A DNA stretch of 64,000 bases from Fructilactobacillus lindneri DSM 20690 = JCM 11027 (GCF_002907375.1 NZ_MIYK01000017.1:1-64000), one strand, 5' to 3'; shown: positions 46,811 to 55,217, numbered from the stretch's first letter. Program-made: numbers and translations. The notes: generated by a model not told the origin, from the sequence alone.

Positions 46811-47625
46811 AACTGTTTGATTAACTCCTCTTCATCTAAATATTGCTGTGGTAAAGCGATGTCGCGCTTAGTGAGAGCTTGCTGAACTTGATAAGTTAAT
46901 GGGGCTGTTAACCCGCAACGATTTAACAATTCAGCTTGTGAATAAAGCTGCCGAGGTTCAGCTTGCGTCAGAATCTCTCCCTTATTTAATAAAATAATCC
47001 GGTCAGACCACATTGTTTCATTAATATCGTGAGTAATTGCCAATACCGTAGTGTTTTGGGATTCATGTAACTTACGTACTACTTTTAAAATTTTCCCACG
47101 CGTAGTTGTATCAAGCATACTCGTTGCTTCATCTAAAATAATTAACTTTGGTCGTTGTGCCAACACACCAGCTAAAGCAACTCGCTGTTTTTGTCCCCCG
47201 GACAACTGACTCGGAGCATGATTAATAAAATTTTCCATTTCAACTGCTCGCAAAGCTTCATGAACGCGGGTGTTCATTTTTTCCCGCGACATTCCCTGGT
47301 TTTCTAACCCAAAAGCCACGTCATCTAATACCGTTGAGCTTACAAATTGATTCTCTGGATTTTGAAAGACCATTCCAATCTGCGCACGCAATTCGTTACC
47401 GTTTTCCAAATTCATCGTTTTCCCAAATACTTGGATCTGTTTACTTTTGTCTTCTAACAAACCAACTATCAGCTTAGCTAACGTTGATTTTCCGCTTCCA
47501 TTAGCGCCAATCAAAGACACCCACTCGCCTTGATGAATCGTTAAGTTAATCTTTTTTAAACTATTTTGGTTTTTTTCTGGATAATGATACGTTAAATTTT
47601 TAATTTCAATTATTTTTTCAGTCAT
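46795..47625 (-). CDS. ecfA1: Energy-coupling factor ATPase EcfA1
   Basis: This ATPase of about 276 residues has Walker A GANGSGKST, Q-loop VFQNPENQFVSSTV, signature LSGGQKQRVALAGVLA and Walker B IILDEATSMLD. ATG 47625 follows AAAGGA; the frame is open to 47643 without a binding site. It starts the ecfA1-ecfA2-ecfT set that serves all group II S components. Confidence 0.94.
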   Translation of the reverse strand: MTEKIIEIKNLTYHYPEKNQNSLKKINLTIHQGEWVSLIGANGSGKSTLAKLIVGLLEDKSKQIQVFGKTMNLENGNELRAQIGMVFQNPENQFVSSTVLDDVAFGLENQGMSREKMNTRVHEALRAVEMENFINHAPSQLSGGQKQRVALAGVLAQRPKLIILDEATSMLDTTTRGKILKVVRKLHESQNTTVLAITHDINETMWSDRIILLNKGEILTQAEPRQLYSQAELLNRCGLTAPLTYQVQQALTKRDIALPQQYLDEEELIKQLWKLN

Positions 47626-47648
47626 GATAAAATCCTTTACCAAATAAA

Positions 47649-47685
47649 ATAAAGAGGATTTCTCTTTTTTAGAGGTCCTCTTTAT
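47649..47685 (-). terminator. Terminator after the S-component gene
   Basis: The arms AAAGAGGA and TCCTCTTT, with a T-rich tail on the minus strand, lie between the S component and ecfA1. Some transcripts may read through into ecfA1. Confidence 0.75.
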
Positions 47686-47697
47686 TCTACCATGTTG

Positions 47698-48300
47698 CTA
47701 TTTTGTTTTTGCTTGACGATGTTTTAATAACGGTAAACAAATTAACGGAACCACAATGGCAGCTAAAATTGTTTCTGGAATACTGTTGGTTCCAACTGTA
47801 GCCATTAAAACTTTAGTAATTAAGCTGGGGTCACTCACTCCGTATGCATGTGCAACGGCTGGTGTTCGATAAAAAATGGCAATCATTCCTAAAACTAAAA
47901 GAGCATTAGTCAAACTACCCACTACCGCAGTAATTACTAATGAAAGGACTGGTTTAATTTTAGTCTTCGTTAACGCAATAAAGACATACCCTGCAACCAC
48001 TCCAATTAAAATCCGCGGTAAAATGGAAATCAATGGATTAGTAAAAATCAACGGTTCAACGGGGCTGGTTGGAGCCGTGAAAGCTCGGATAAATGATAAT
48101 AAGCCCCAGACTCCGCCGACAATTCCTCCGTCTAGCGGACCTAACATGACAGCCGCAATGATAACGGTAATGTGAATTGTCGTTAAACTAAGTGGTCCCA
48201 CAGGAATATATCCAAATAGTGGAACGAAATTTTGAACCATAATAATGGCAATAAATAATGCCAGGATTGAAATACGATAAGCTTTTGATTTTCTTAACAT
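47698..48300 (-). CDS. ECF transporter S component, substrate unassigned
   Basis: This 200-residue protein with six membrane segments has the alanine-containing coupling region RISILALFIAIIMVQNFVP in helix 1 and the GPLDGGIVGGVWGLLSFIRA loop. The pattern fits the ECF_trnsprt family that includes PanT. Pantothenate is possible but not shown. It is located upstream of the ecfA1-A2-T genes and supplies substrate specificity to that module. No riboswitch was seen upstream. Confidence 0.82.
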   Translation of the reverse strand: MLRKSKAYRISILALFIAIIMVQNFVPLFGYIPVGPLSLTTIHITVIIAAVMLGPLDGGIVGGVWGLLSFIRAFTAPTSPVEPLIFTNPLISILPRILIGVVAGYVFIALTKTKIKPVLSLVITAVVGSLTNALLVLGMIAIFYRTPAVAHAYGVSDPSLITKVLMATVGTNSIPETILAAIVVPLICLPLLKHRQAKTK

Positions 48301-48485
48301 CAGCGTTACTCCTTCGATTAATAACCAAATTATACGCTAAAAACAACTCTTTTTTATAATAAATTAATATTGGCGCATTAGCTAGGGATTTAATAACAAC
48401 AAATCAGAAGATATGTAACACCAAGTTCCTGACAATTTTATTGTGCTAAAATAAACAAAGTAAAATGAATGAAGGAGAATTTAAC

Positions 48486-48614
48486 TTGAAAGATAAAAAA
48501 TATTATGGTGACACACCACTATTAGTTGGATCATTAATTTTAGGTGCTGCATCAATGATTGGACTTACTATTTGGTCGTATACTTATGGCAATCCGAAGT
48601 TTGATAAAAAATAA
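48486..48614 (+). CDS. Small single-span membrane protein, TTG start
   Basis: This 42-residue protein is encoded from TTG (48486), seven bases after AAGGAGA (48472-48478). A short charged start (KDKKYYGDTP) precedes one membrane segment (LLVGSLILGAASMIGLTIW) and a charged tail. A TAAAAT at 48447-48452 may be the -10. It lies 18 bases before the stalk-protein gene on the same strand, so the two are probably cotranscribed. Confidence 0.65.
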   Translation: MKDKKYYGDTPLLVGSLILGAASMIGLTIWSYTYGNPKFDKK

Positions 48615-48632
48615 TTATGGAGATTAATGAAC

Positions 48633-49262
48633 ATGAATAGAGTACAAAAATACAAAAAACATTGGTATTCAAGAATTTGGGTCTGGTTAATAATTATAAT
48701 TTTGATTTCAATTGTTGGTCTTGCAATGATTGGCAAAAATTCAAGTCATAAAAATGTTTCTGATACCAAAGATAAAACCAGTAAAACACATAAACATAAG
48801 AAACATAAAACTGATGAAAATTCAGCTGATGACCAAGCTGATTCTAATAATGACCAGTCAAATGCTCAATCGAATAGTAACGATAATAATCAAACAAGCA
48901 CTTCACAACCTGTTAAAACAAGCACTTCTAATCACCAACCAAACAAATCAACGAGTTCAAATACTTCGCAACCAGTAAAAACAGCAAAACCTGCTACTAC
49001 GAAACCTAATAATCAGCCACAACCTAAAGCACCTGCTACAAACAATTCACAACCAACAGATAATTCACAAAAATCCAGCGATGATAGTAAGCAGCCAGAT
49101 CAGTCTAAACAGACTCCGCAAGATAATAATCCTCAGCCACAATCTGACGATAATAGTGACGACAATACTGCAAAACCACAAGCTAATGAAGAATTCGTTG
49201 TAAAGCCTTCATCTGATACAACAGCTAATCAAGAGAATACCAATGATTCCACTAATAACTAA
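48633..49262 (+). CDS. Membrane-anchored Gln/Asn/Ser/Pro-rich stalk protein
   Basis: This is a 209-residue protein from ATG 48633 (nine bases after GGAGA; an ATG at 48627 is too close). A basic start and one membrane segment (about 14-33) are followed by about 170 residues of low-complexity Asn, Gln, Ser, Thr, Asp, Pro with PQPK-type repeats, almost without aromatic residues. There is no sorting motif. It probably forms an extended extracellular stalk. Function unknown. Confidence 0.65.
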   Translation: MNRVQKYKKHWYSRIWVWLIIIILISIVGLAMIGKNSSHKNVSDTKDKTSKTHKHKKHKTDENSADDQADSNNDQSNAQSNSNDNNQTSTSQPVKTSTSNHQPNKSTSSNTSQPVKTAKPATTKPNNQPQPKAPATNNSQPTDNSQKSSDDSKQPDQSKQTPQDNNPQPQSDDNSDDNTAKPQANEEFVVKPSSDTTANQENTNDSTNN

Positions 49263-49271
49263 TATCAACAA

Positions 49272-49310
49272 AATGAGTAATGCACAATGATGCATTACTC
49301 CTTTTGTTAT
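49272..49310 (+). terminator. Terminator of the stalk-protein gene
   Basis: The stem GAGTAATGCA/TGCATTACTC is followed by CTTTTGTTATTTT. Confidence 0.85.
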
Positions 49311-49328
49311 TTTATGAATTAAATAATT

Positions 49329-49577
49329 TTATCGTATAAAACGCATCAGCTGATTCAATACTCGTTTAATCCACCCTGCCTGATGTGCATTTCGATAGGC
49401 TTGTTCTCGCTTACTTCCTTTAGTATGCTTAGCAATTTCGTACAGTACAGTCGTAATAATAATAAGCAATAACGCAATCAACACAAATAGACTATTGCGA
49501 CCATGTAAACCATATTTAGCTAAATAAATGATTTTATTTATCGAAAATAATAATGAGTAAATGATGTTTAATGACAT
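49329..49577 (-). CDS. Small membrane protein
   Basis: This 82-residue protein has a hydrophobic N-terminal segment, a second membrane segment (about 29-48) and a basic C-terminal tail (HTKGSKREQAYRNAHQ..RFIR). AAAGGGG lies before the ATG. No family recognised. Confidence 0.5.
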   Translation of the reverse strand: MSLNIIYSLLFSINKIIYLAKYGLHGRNSLFVLIALLLIIITTVLYEIAKHTKGSKREQAYRNAHQAGWIKRVLNQLMRFIR

Positions 49578-49729
49578 ATCCTTACCCCTTTCTACCTACT
49601 ATATATTATCGGTATCAAGCTCGATGTCAAAAATTATCCTTTTCTACGTTGTTAAGAGGTTCATAATCTTATAATGTTTATTAAACTATGATTGTTGGTA
49701 ACTCTAACTCAAAGAAATGAAGTTCACTA

Positions 49730-50497
49730 ATGAAAAAGTTAAACAACAAATATCTTAAATCCGTCTATAACCCCATCATTATTATTTTAGCAATCGTCTC
49801 AATCACGATGGCAATTTTAGATCTTAATAATATTATCAATCTCACCAAATATCCTTACTATGAAATTGATATTTCAATTTGGATTATTTTTATCTTTGAT
49901 TATTTTGGCGGACTAATTTTGGCTCAAAATAAAAAGTTGTTTATTAAACATCATATTTTTGATTTGCTTGCGATTATTCCAGTTAATTCTTTTTTCATGA
50001 TTTTTAAAACCTTCCGCTTTACCAGGGTCTTTAGATTAGCAAAATTAACCAAACTAAGTCGCTTGCTTCGCCTAGTTGGAGTTACTGGTAAATTAAAAGA
50101 CCGAGTTACTAAATTTTTAAAAACGAACGGTTTCATTTACCTAGCTATCATTTGTGGCATTATTTTAATCATTTCGGCTGGAATTTATTCATTATCGGAA
50201 AATATTTCTTTCTCTAAAGCTCTCTGGTGGGCAATGGCAACCACGACTACGGTTGGTTATGGTGATATCAGTCACACAACAACAATTGGAAAACTAGTTG
50301 CCGTGGTACTAATGTTAGTCGGAATTGGTTTTGTTGGGATGCTCACCAGTACCATCACTTCATTTTTCGCTCATGAAAATCAAAAAGTCGAATCTGTGCC
50401 TGATGAAATCAGAAAGTATAAATCATTGCTGGATGATGGTATCATTACCAAAACAGAATTTGAAGCTAAAAAGAAACAACTACTGAAATTAAAATAA
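49730..50497 (+). CDS. Voltage-gated-like potassium channel with C-terminal SHOCT tail
   Basis: This 255-residue channel subunit has segments S1-S4, a charged S4-like helix with regularly spaced Arg/Lys (TFRFTRVFRLAKLTKLSRLLRL, about 94-115), S5, the pore and selectivity filter TTVGYGD (173-179) and S6. The last 30 residues (226-254, EIRKYKSLLDDGIITKTEFE) form a SHOCT-type element. It would work as a homotetramer conducting K+. No RCK domain follows. The next gene encodes a similar SHOCT segment. Confidence 0.88.
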   Translation: MKKLNNKYLKSVYNPIIIILAIVSITMAILDLNNIINLTKYPYYEIDISIWIIFIFDYFGGLILAQNKKLFIKHHIFDLLAIIPVNSFFMIFKTFRFTRVFRLAKLTKLSRLLRLVGVTGKLKDRVTKFLKTNGFIYLAIICGIILIISAGIYSLSENISFSKALWWAMATTTTVGYGDISHTTTIGKLVAVVLMLVGIGFVGMLTSTITSFFAHENQKVESVPDEIRKYKSLLDDGIITKTEFEAKKKQLLKLK

Positions 50498-50509
50498 AAG
50501 GAGTATTTT

Positions 50510-50683
50510 ATGATAACTGCAACTATCATTATAATTGGAATTATCGTTTACATTCGTTACAAGAAAAAGAAAGCATCTCCGGATGTAAGTAAAGAACTAA
50601 TCAAATATCAAAAACTACTTAAAAAGGGCATCATTACACAAGAAGAGTTTGATAAAAAGAAAGAAGAATTGTTAAAATTATAG
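50510..50683 (+). CDS. Small membrane protein with SHOCT domain
   Basis: This 57-residue protein starts at ATG 50510, eight bases after AAGGAG. One membrane segment (about 2-16) is followed by a basic linker (RYKKKK) and then a SHOCT element (LIKYQKLLKKGIITQEEFD). The last 30 residues align with the tail of the potassium channel 12 bases upstream. It is probably cotranscribed with the channel and may be an accessory subunit or a duplicated tail. Confidence 0.75.
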   Translation: MITATIIIIGIIVYIRYKKKKASPDVSKELIKYQKLLKKGIITQEEFDKKKEELLKL

Positions 50684-50744
50684 GTAATAAAATAATTTGC
50701 TGTTTTTAAATCACTTTCATTCAAAAATATGTTAAAATATACCT

Positions 50745-50836
50745 AACAAAAAAGGAAGAGATGTGGCAGCATCTCTTCCCGATTGCAAGTCAGTGTGGTT
50801 TTGTGGTTAGACTAATCTTTATGATTAGTCTTTTTT
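50745..50836 (+). ncRNA. Candidate antitoxin RNA of a type I toxin-antitoxin locus
   Basis: This is a predicted RNA of about 90 bases after a TAAAAT (50733-50738). It has a perfect 10-bp 5' hairpin (GGAAGAGATG/CATCTCTTCC, 50754-50779), a single-stranded stretch (50780-50808) and a terminator (50809-50836). The single-stranded part contains AAGTCAGTG (50788-50796), which recurs on the same strand at about 50963-50971, inside the 5' leader of the opposite-strand toxin message, so the two RNAs can pair there. A looser TGGTTTTGT/TGATTTGT match is nearby. This is the layout of Fst/par loci. Confidence 0.55.
50809..50836. terminator. Terminator shared by the two convergent RNAs
   Basis: The stem AGACTAATC-loop TTTAT-GATTAGTCT is followed by TTTTTT on the plus strand. 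It overlaps the end of the toxin reading frame on the minus strand, as in par loci. Confidence 0.85.
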
Positions 50837-50913
50837 ATTATCATAAAGGCTTTAGCAAAGTTAATTGCTGCTTTAGATAATATGTATATGCTGATTACAG
50901 CAATATACACCAC
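50812..50913 (-). CDS. Candidate type I toxin peptide
   Basis: This 33-residue peptide starts from GTG (50913) behind GAGGG with a five-base gap. A hydrophobic helix (VYIAVISIYILSKAAINFA) is followed by a basic tail (KKTNHKD), the form of membrane-active type I toxins. It does not show the Fst proline motif. Its frame ends inside the shared terminator. The message, from TATAAT at 51058-51053, would have a leader of about 130 bases with an SD-sequestering hairpin at 50945-50962. In that leader, another short frame (50942-50895, GTG, 15 residues) overlaps the toxin start. Confidence 0.45.
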   Translation of the reverse strand: MVYIAVISIYILSKAAINFAKAFMIIKKTNHKD

Positions 50914-51052
50914 AGATTCCCTCTGTAAAATGATGATTTCACTAAATCACTCCTTTGATTTAAAGTCAGTGATTAGGGTGATTTGTAAAACCACATACCT
51001 TGCTAAGCAAAATTTAAAAGGGGATCAATCCTTAAAAATCAAGCCTATTAGT

Positions 51053-51058
51053 ATTATA
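51053..51058 (-). promoter_or_regulatory. -10 of the candidate toxin message
   Basis: A perfect TATAAT on the minus strand lies upstream of the toxin reading frame. No good -35 is visible at the usual spacing, so the start near 51046 is tentative. Confidence 0.4.
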
Positions 51059-51064
51059 ACTTAA

Positions 51065-51253
51065 TAACTAATAAAAATGTTTCATTAATTAATGAAAAAC
51101 TCGACTTCCAACGAAAGCGAGTTTTTTGCTATTTAAATGGTTTATAAAATCGATCATCTTTACCAACATATAAAATTAATTTTCTTAAGCATATCAAAAA
51201 ATATTAAAAAAGTAGTATCATTATTGAAAATAACAATAATGGACTAATGGTAT
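51065..51253. other. Intergenic stretch before the nuclease-helicase gene
   Basis: This stretch is AT-rich. A short hairpin (ACTCGACTT/AAGCGAGTTTTTT-like, about 51098-51126) could end plus-strand transcripts. No gene was seen here. Confidence 0.4.
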
Positions 51254-52969
51254 ATGAATAATCAGAAATTAATAATCAAAGATATTCCATATAATAATGA
51301 TGGTTTAAAAAAATTAAAATCACAAAATAATAGTGAAATTAAAGAATACTTATTAGAATATCCAACTGTGTATGTAATTAATGATAAAAAATCAAAAGAT
51401 TTCAATGTTTACGTTGGCGAAAGTAATAATATTATTCAAAGAACAAAACAACACTTTATTGAAGACAGAGAAGATATGAGTAGATTTAAAAATTCTTCTA
51501 ACTCTAAAATGTTTGTTATTGGGAATTCCCATTTTAACAAATCCCTAACCTTAGACATTGAAAATCAATTAATGCTTTATTTATCCAGTGTTGACACTGT
51601 TAACTCATTAGATAATCGAAGAGATAATCCTCAAAACAAATACTATACCTCTGAGGAAATGACTGATATTTTTAGGGATATTTGGAATGGATTGCATAAA
51701 CATAACCCAATACTATTTCCGCTCCAATCTGAAGTAGAAAACTCAGCTATTTTCAAGTCTTCTCCTTTCCACAAACTAAATAGACAACAAAATGTCGCAA
51801 AAGATAAAATAATTAATAAAGTTGCTACAATTTTAGATAGCAAAAAACAAGAACATCAATTGATCCTTGTTGAAGGTGACGCTGGATCAGGTAAAACTGT
51901 TCTTCTAAGTACCATTTTTTACTTATTAAATAACCTAGATAAATATACAGATAAAGAAAACCTTAATAACATTGATACTCACTTACTAGTTAATAACGAT
52001 GAGCAGGTAAAGGTTTATGAGCAAATCGTAAAAAGACTTAAATTAAATGAGAATAATAAAAACATTGTAGAAAAACCAACTAAGTTTATTAATGGTAATG
52101 CTAGATCCGATGTTACTTTAATTGACGAATCTCATCTTTTGTGGACGCAAGGAAAACAAGCTTATCAAGGTAAAAACCAATTAAATGACATTATAGAAAA
52201 ATCAAAAATAACTATTGCAATTTTTGATAAACACCAAATTTTAAGAACCCAAAGTTATGTTGAGGAAGAACAACTCAATAAATTAGAAGAAATTTCAGAA
52301 AAACAAGGCAATCTAATTCATTTAGATACACAAATGAGGATGAATGCATCACCAGAAAAAATGTATTGGCTAAATGAATTAGTATATGGTAGAAAATTAT
52401 ACAATATTCCTTCTAAAAATGATGGATACGAACTTAAAATATTTGATGATGTAAATGAAATGTTCAATCAAATTAAAGCAAAAAATGATAACAAAAATAA
52501 TGGACTTTCACGTGTTGTTGCAACTTTCGATTGGCCTTATTCACAAAAATCTCAGAAAAACGGACAATTATATGATGTTACAATTGGTAATTTTTCAAAG
52601 CCTTGGAATTTACAATTACCTCGTCCCAAAGGTGTAAGTAAAAAATTAGCTTGGGCAGAACAAAAACAAACTATTAATGAGATTGGATCAACTTTCACAG
52701 TACAAGGTTTTGATTTAAATTATTGTGGCGTAATTATTGGACCATCTGTAAAATTTAGAAATGGAAAAATAATCTATGATCCATCTGAAAGTAAAGATAA
52801 AAATGCTACGCAAAATCGTACTATGTCAGATAAATCTAAGAAAAAGTTAGCTGATGAATTAATTCCTAATGAACTAAATGTTTTACTAACACGTGGTGTT
52901 AATGGATTATATATTTATGCTGTTGATGATGCTTTAAGAAAAGAATTATTAAAGGCTCAGAGAAAATAA
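51254..52969 (+). CDS. GIY-YIG nuclease fused to a DUF2075 superfamily-1-like helicase
   Basis: This is a 571-residue two-domain protein. The N-terminal GIY-YIG domain has TVYVI (38-42), VYVGES (52-57), R63, E103 and N121. The ATPase domain has Walker A GDAGSGKT (208-215), Walker B TLIDESH (288-294), motif III FDKHQILR, motif IV LDTQMRM (357-363), motif V FTVQGFDLNYCGV (481-493) and motif VI LNVLLTRGVNGLYIY (541-555), matching DUF2075. Such nuclease-helicase fusions are often in mobile or defence contexts. It stands alone, lacks a partner gene, and follows a candidate type I toxin-antitoxin locus. A phage-defence or DNA-repair role is inferred. Confidence 0.85.
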   Translation: MNNQKLIIKDIPYNNDGLKKLKSQNNSEIKEYLLEYPTVYVINDKKSKDFNVYVGESNNIIQRTKQHFIEDREDMSRFKNSSNSKMFVIGNSHFNKSLTLDIENQLMLYLSSVDTVNSLDNRRDNPQNKYYTSEEMTDIFRDIWNGLHKHNPILFPLQSEVENSAIFKSSPFHKLNRQQNVAKDKIINKVATILDSKKQEHQLILVEGDAGSGKTVLLSTIFYLLNNLDKYTDKENLNNIDTHLLVNNDEQVKVYEQIVKRLKLNENNKNIVEKPTKFINGNARSDVTLIDESHLLWTQGKQAYQGKNQLNDIIEKSKITIAIFDKHQILRTQSYVEEEQLNKLEEISEKQGNLIHLDTQMRMNASPEKMYWLNELVYGRKLYNIPSKNDGYELKIFDDVNEMFNQIKAKNDNKNNGLSRVVATFDWPYSQKSQKNGQLYDVTIGNFSKPWNLQLPRPKGVSKKLAWAEQKQTINEIGSTFTVQGFDLNYCGVIIGPSVKFRNGKIIYDPSESKDKNATQNRTMSDKSKKKLADELIPNELNVLLTRGVNGLYIYAVDDALRKELLKAQRK

Positions 52970-52999
52970 ACACAATATTAATTTAGTCTAAGAAATGAT

Positions 53000-53044
53000 A
53001 AAAACTTCCCAAGTTAGTAAATTCCAACTTGAGAAGTTTTTATT
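53000..53044. terminator. Bidirectional terminator
   Basis: The arms AAAAACTTCCCAAGTT and AACTTGAGAAGTTTTT lie between the nuclease-helicase gene and the convergent anchored-protein gene. Confidence 0.85.
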
Positions 53045-53062
53045 TATTATTTAAACATCTAT

Positions 53063-53944
53063 TTAATTCAAATCATCTTGTGAATTACTACTAACATCGC
53101 TACTTGAATTATCATCATCATTATTACTACCACTTTGCGAACTACCATCAGAATTATCCTGATTAGCATCCGTACTATTCGTATCGGAATCGTCATTCAT
53201 ATCAGTCTGGTTTGAACTGTCATTCTCACCCGAATTATCATTCTGTTTATCATCGTTATTAGTATTATCGGCAGAATTATCTGTGTCAGACTCAGCTTTC
53301 GCCTTTAAAGCATCTAAATCAGGTTTCCCAATTTGATCCATATAATCTTTTCCAGTGTTGGAAATCCATTGACTCGAACTAGTTGGTTGAGACGTATAGA
53401 TTTCAAAAACACCTTGTCTTTGGTAACAAGCTAATACTCGTTGTTTTTTACCGTCAATCGTCAAATATCCAATCCAATACGAATTTCCATCTCCACCTTC
53501 TGCTCCTGCTGCATTGGGATTAGGATTATGATAAATAGAATATGACCCGTTTGGTCCCTGATCGTTACAAAGTTGTAATGGCAAACTATTCTTTGTAATC
53601 GCAGTACCAGAAGCAGCCATTATAAACTTATTGGCACTAATTACCGCATACTTTTTACTGCCGTCATACCAAGTTCCCCAAAACTCACTGGGAATCGAAA
53701 CATTTTGTGAGTTATTCTTACTACTGCTTTTACTCGAAGTTCTTTGAGTTGCCGTAGTCTTAACTGATGGCGTTTTACCAGTATTTGAATTTCTAGCTCT
53801 ATCAGAACTTGAGGTTGGTTCAGTTTGTGAACGTGTTTGCGGATGGTTTTCATCACCAATCACATACAAACTCCCTAGCCCCAAAATCAATAAAAATACG
53901 AATAAAATTATCCACCACAATTTATTTGTTTTTCGTTTATGCAT
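53063..53944 (-). CDS. Membrane-anchored protein with Asp/Asn/Ser-rich tail
   Basis: This 293-residue protein has a basic start, one membrane segment (about 10-28), a Ser/Thr-rich linker (35-82) and a folded domain (about 83-205; SEFWGTWYDGSKKYAVISANKF and GYLTIDGKKQRVLACYQ). An acidic tail of about 80 residues follows, made of Asp, Asn, Ser, Gln. The folded part resembles the small secreted protein encoded at 44694 only in the GxW start. Function unknown; probably a surface protein. Confidence 0.6.
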   Translation of the reverse strand: MHKRKTNKLWWIILFVFLLILGLGSLYVIGDENHPQTRSQTEPTSSSDRARNSNTGKTPSVKTTATQRTSSKSSSKNNSQNVSIPSEFWGTWYDGSKKYAVISANKFIMAASGTAITKNSLPLQLCNDQGPNGSYSIYHNPNPNAAGAEGGDGNSYWIGYLTIDGKKQRVLACYQRQGVFEIYTSQPTSSSQWISNTGKDYMDQIGKPDLDALKAKAESDTDNSADNTNNDDKQNDNSGENDSSNQTDMNDDSDTNSTDANQDNSDGSSQSGSNNDDDNSSSDVSSNSQDDLN

Positions 53945-54011
53945 GCTTATCTCCTACAATAATGATTAAGTTATCTACTATTATAATATAAACTCAATCA
54001 CTAACTTGAGA

Positions 54012-55217
54012 TTAATCTTTCAATTCTTCACGGAGTTGTTCCTCAGCCTTTGAAATTCTCATTCGAATAATACGTTTCAACACCATGATTAACATACTTA
54101 CCATAATTAAGGTAAATACGATTGTAAATAACGTTGCGCCAGTCTGAATGCCTAGCAACTTAAAGCCGCCGCCTTCAAACAAACCGTTAATTTTAACTGC
54201 TGGATTAATCTTTTTAGCTGCAAACAATCCAGTCATGATACTTCCCACAATTCCTGAAACACCATGACAGCCAAAGGCATCTAAGGTATCATCAATTTTA
54301 AGAATTGGTTTAACAACATTGATAAAGAAATAACTAACGATAGTGGCAACTAATCCAATGACCATTGCACTTTCCACTGACACAAAACCACAAGCTGGCG
54401 TAATCGCAACCAAGCCACAAAGAGCCCCGGTACAGATACCTAGCAAAGTCGCATTTCGTTTTGTAAAAACATCTAAAATAATCCAAGCTAACATAGCAGT
54501 TGCCGCTGCAACCGTGGTTGTCAGCATTGCCTGCATCGCAACGGTGTTAATCGCAAAGGCTGAACCAGCGTTAAATCCATACCAACCAATCCATAACAAT
54601 GCAGTTCCTAACAAGACCCAGCTCAAGTTCAGCGGACTCCCATTTTGTTTCACTAAACGAGGTCCGAGGAAGTAAGCCAAAACTAGGGCTGTTACCCCAG
54701 CATCAATATGAACAACCGTTCCACCAGCAAAATCCAATGCTCCCCAATTTTGTAAAAAACCGCCGCCCCACACAATGTGAACTAAAGGATAGTAAACGAA
54801 AATCGACCATAAAACTGTGAACGAGATTAAAAATTTAAAGTCCATCCGTCCCACGATTGCTCCGACAAACAACGCTGGCGTAATGATTGCAAACATCATT
54901 TGAAAAATAATGTAGGCTACATTGGTGATACTGCCTGAAGTTTGAACTGCTCCGGCAGCTAACTTAACATTATGTAACATGAAATTATGTAAATTACCGA
55001 TGACGTTAAAGTAGTTTCCCGAAAATGAAAGTGAATATCCGATGGTAATCCACAACAATACCGGAATACTACACATAATAAAAACCGACATTAACGTATT
55101 GTTGATGTTTTTCTTGGGTACCATCCCTCCGTAAAAAAATGCTAATCCAGGTGTCATTAGGAAAACCAATACTGAACAAATAAAAATAAACACGACGTTT
55201 GTAGCCACCATTTGCAA
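54012..55217 (-). CDS. amtB: Ammonium transporter AmtB
   Basis: This 401-residue channel-like protein with 11 membrane segments has the family signatures DFAGGTVVHIDAGVTAL (twin-His region), FYGGMVPKKN and DDTLDAFGCHGVSGIVG. It takes up NH4+/NH3. No glnK lies next to it, so regulation by a PII protein is not evident here. The C-terminal cytoplasmic tail is basic, then acidic. Confidence 0.95.
   Translation of the reverse strand: MQMVATNVVFIFICSVLVFLMTPGLAFFYGGMVPKKNINNTLMSVFIMCSIPVLLWITIGYSLSFSGNYFNVIGNLHNFMLHNVKLAAGAVQTSGSITNVAYIIFQMMFAIITPALFVGAIVGRMDFKFLISFTVLWSIFVYYPLVHIVWGGGFLQNWGALDFAGGTVVHIDAGVTALVLAYFLGPRLVKQNGSPLNLSWVLLGTALLWIGWYGFNAGSAFAINTVAMQAMLTTTVAAATAMLAWIILDVFTKRNATLLGICTGALCGLVAITPACGFVSVESAMVIGLVATIVSYFFINVVKPILKIDDTLDAFGCHGVSGIVGSIMTGLFAAKKINPAVKINGLFEGGGFKLLGIQTGATLFTIVFTLIMVSMLIMVLKRIIRMRISKAEEQLREELKD

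Noticed and set aside
50882-51064. 60-codon plus-strand frame antisense to the candidate toxin leader
   Set aside because: It has no ribosome site and no plausible protein features; the RNA-level structures on both strands explain the region better.
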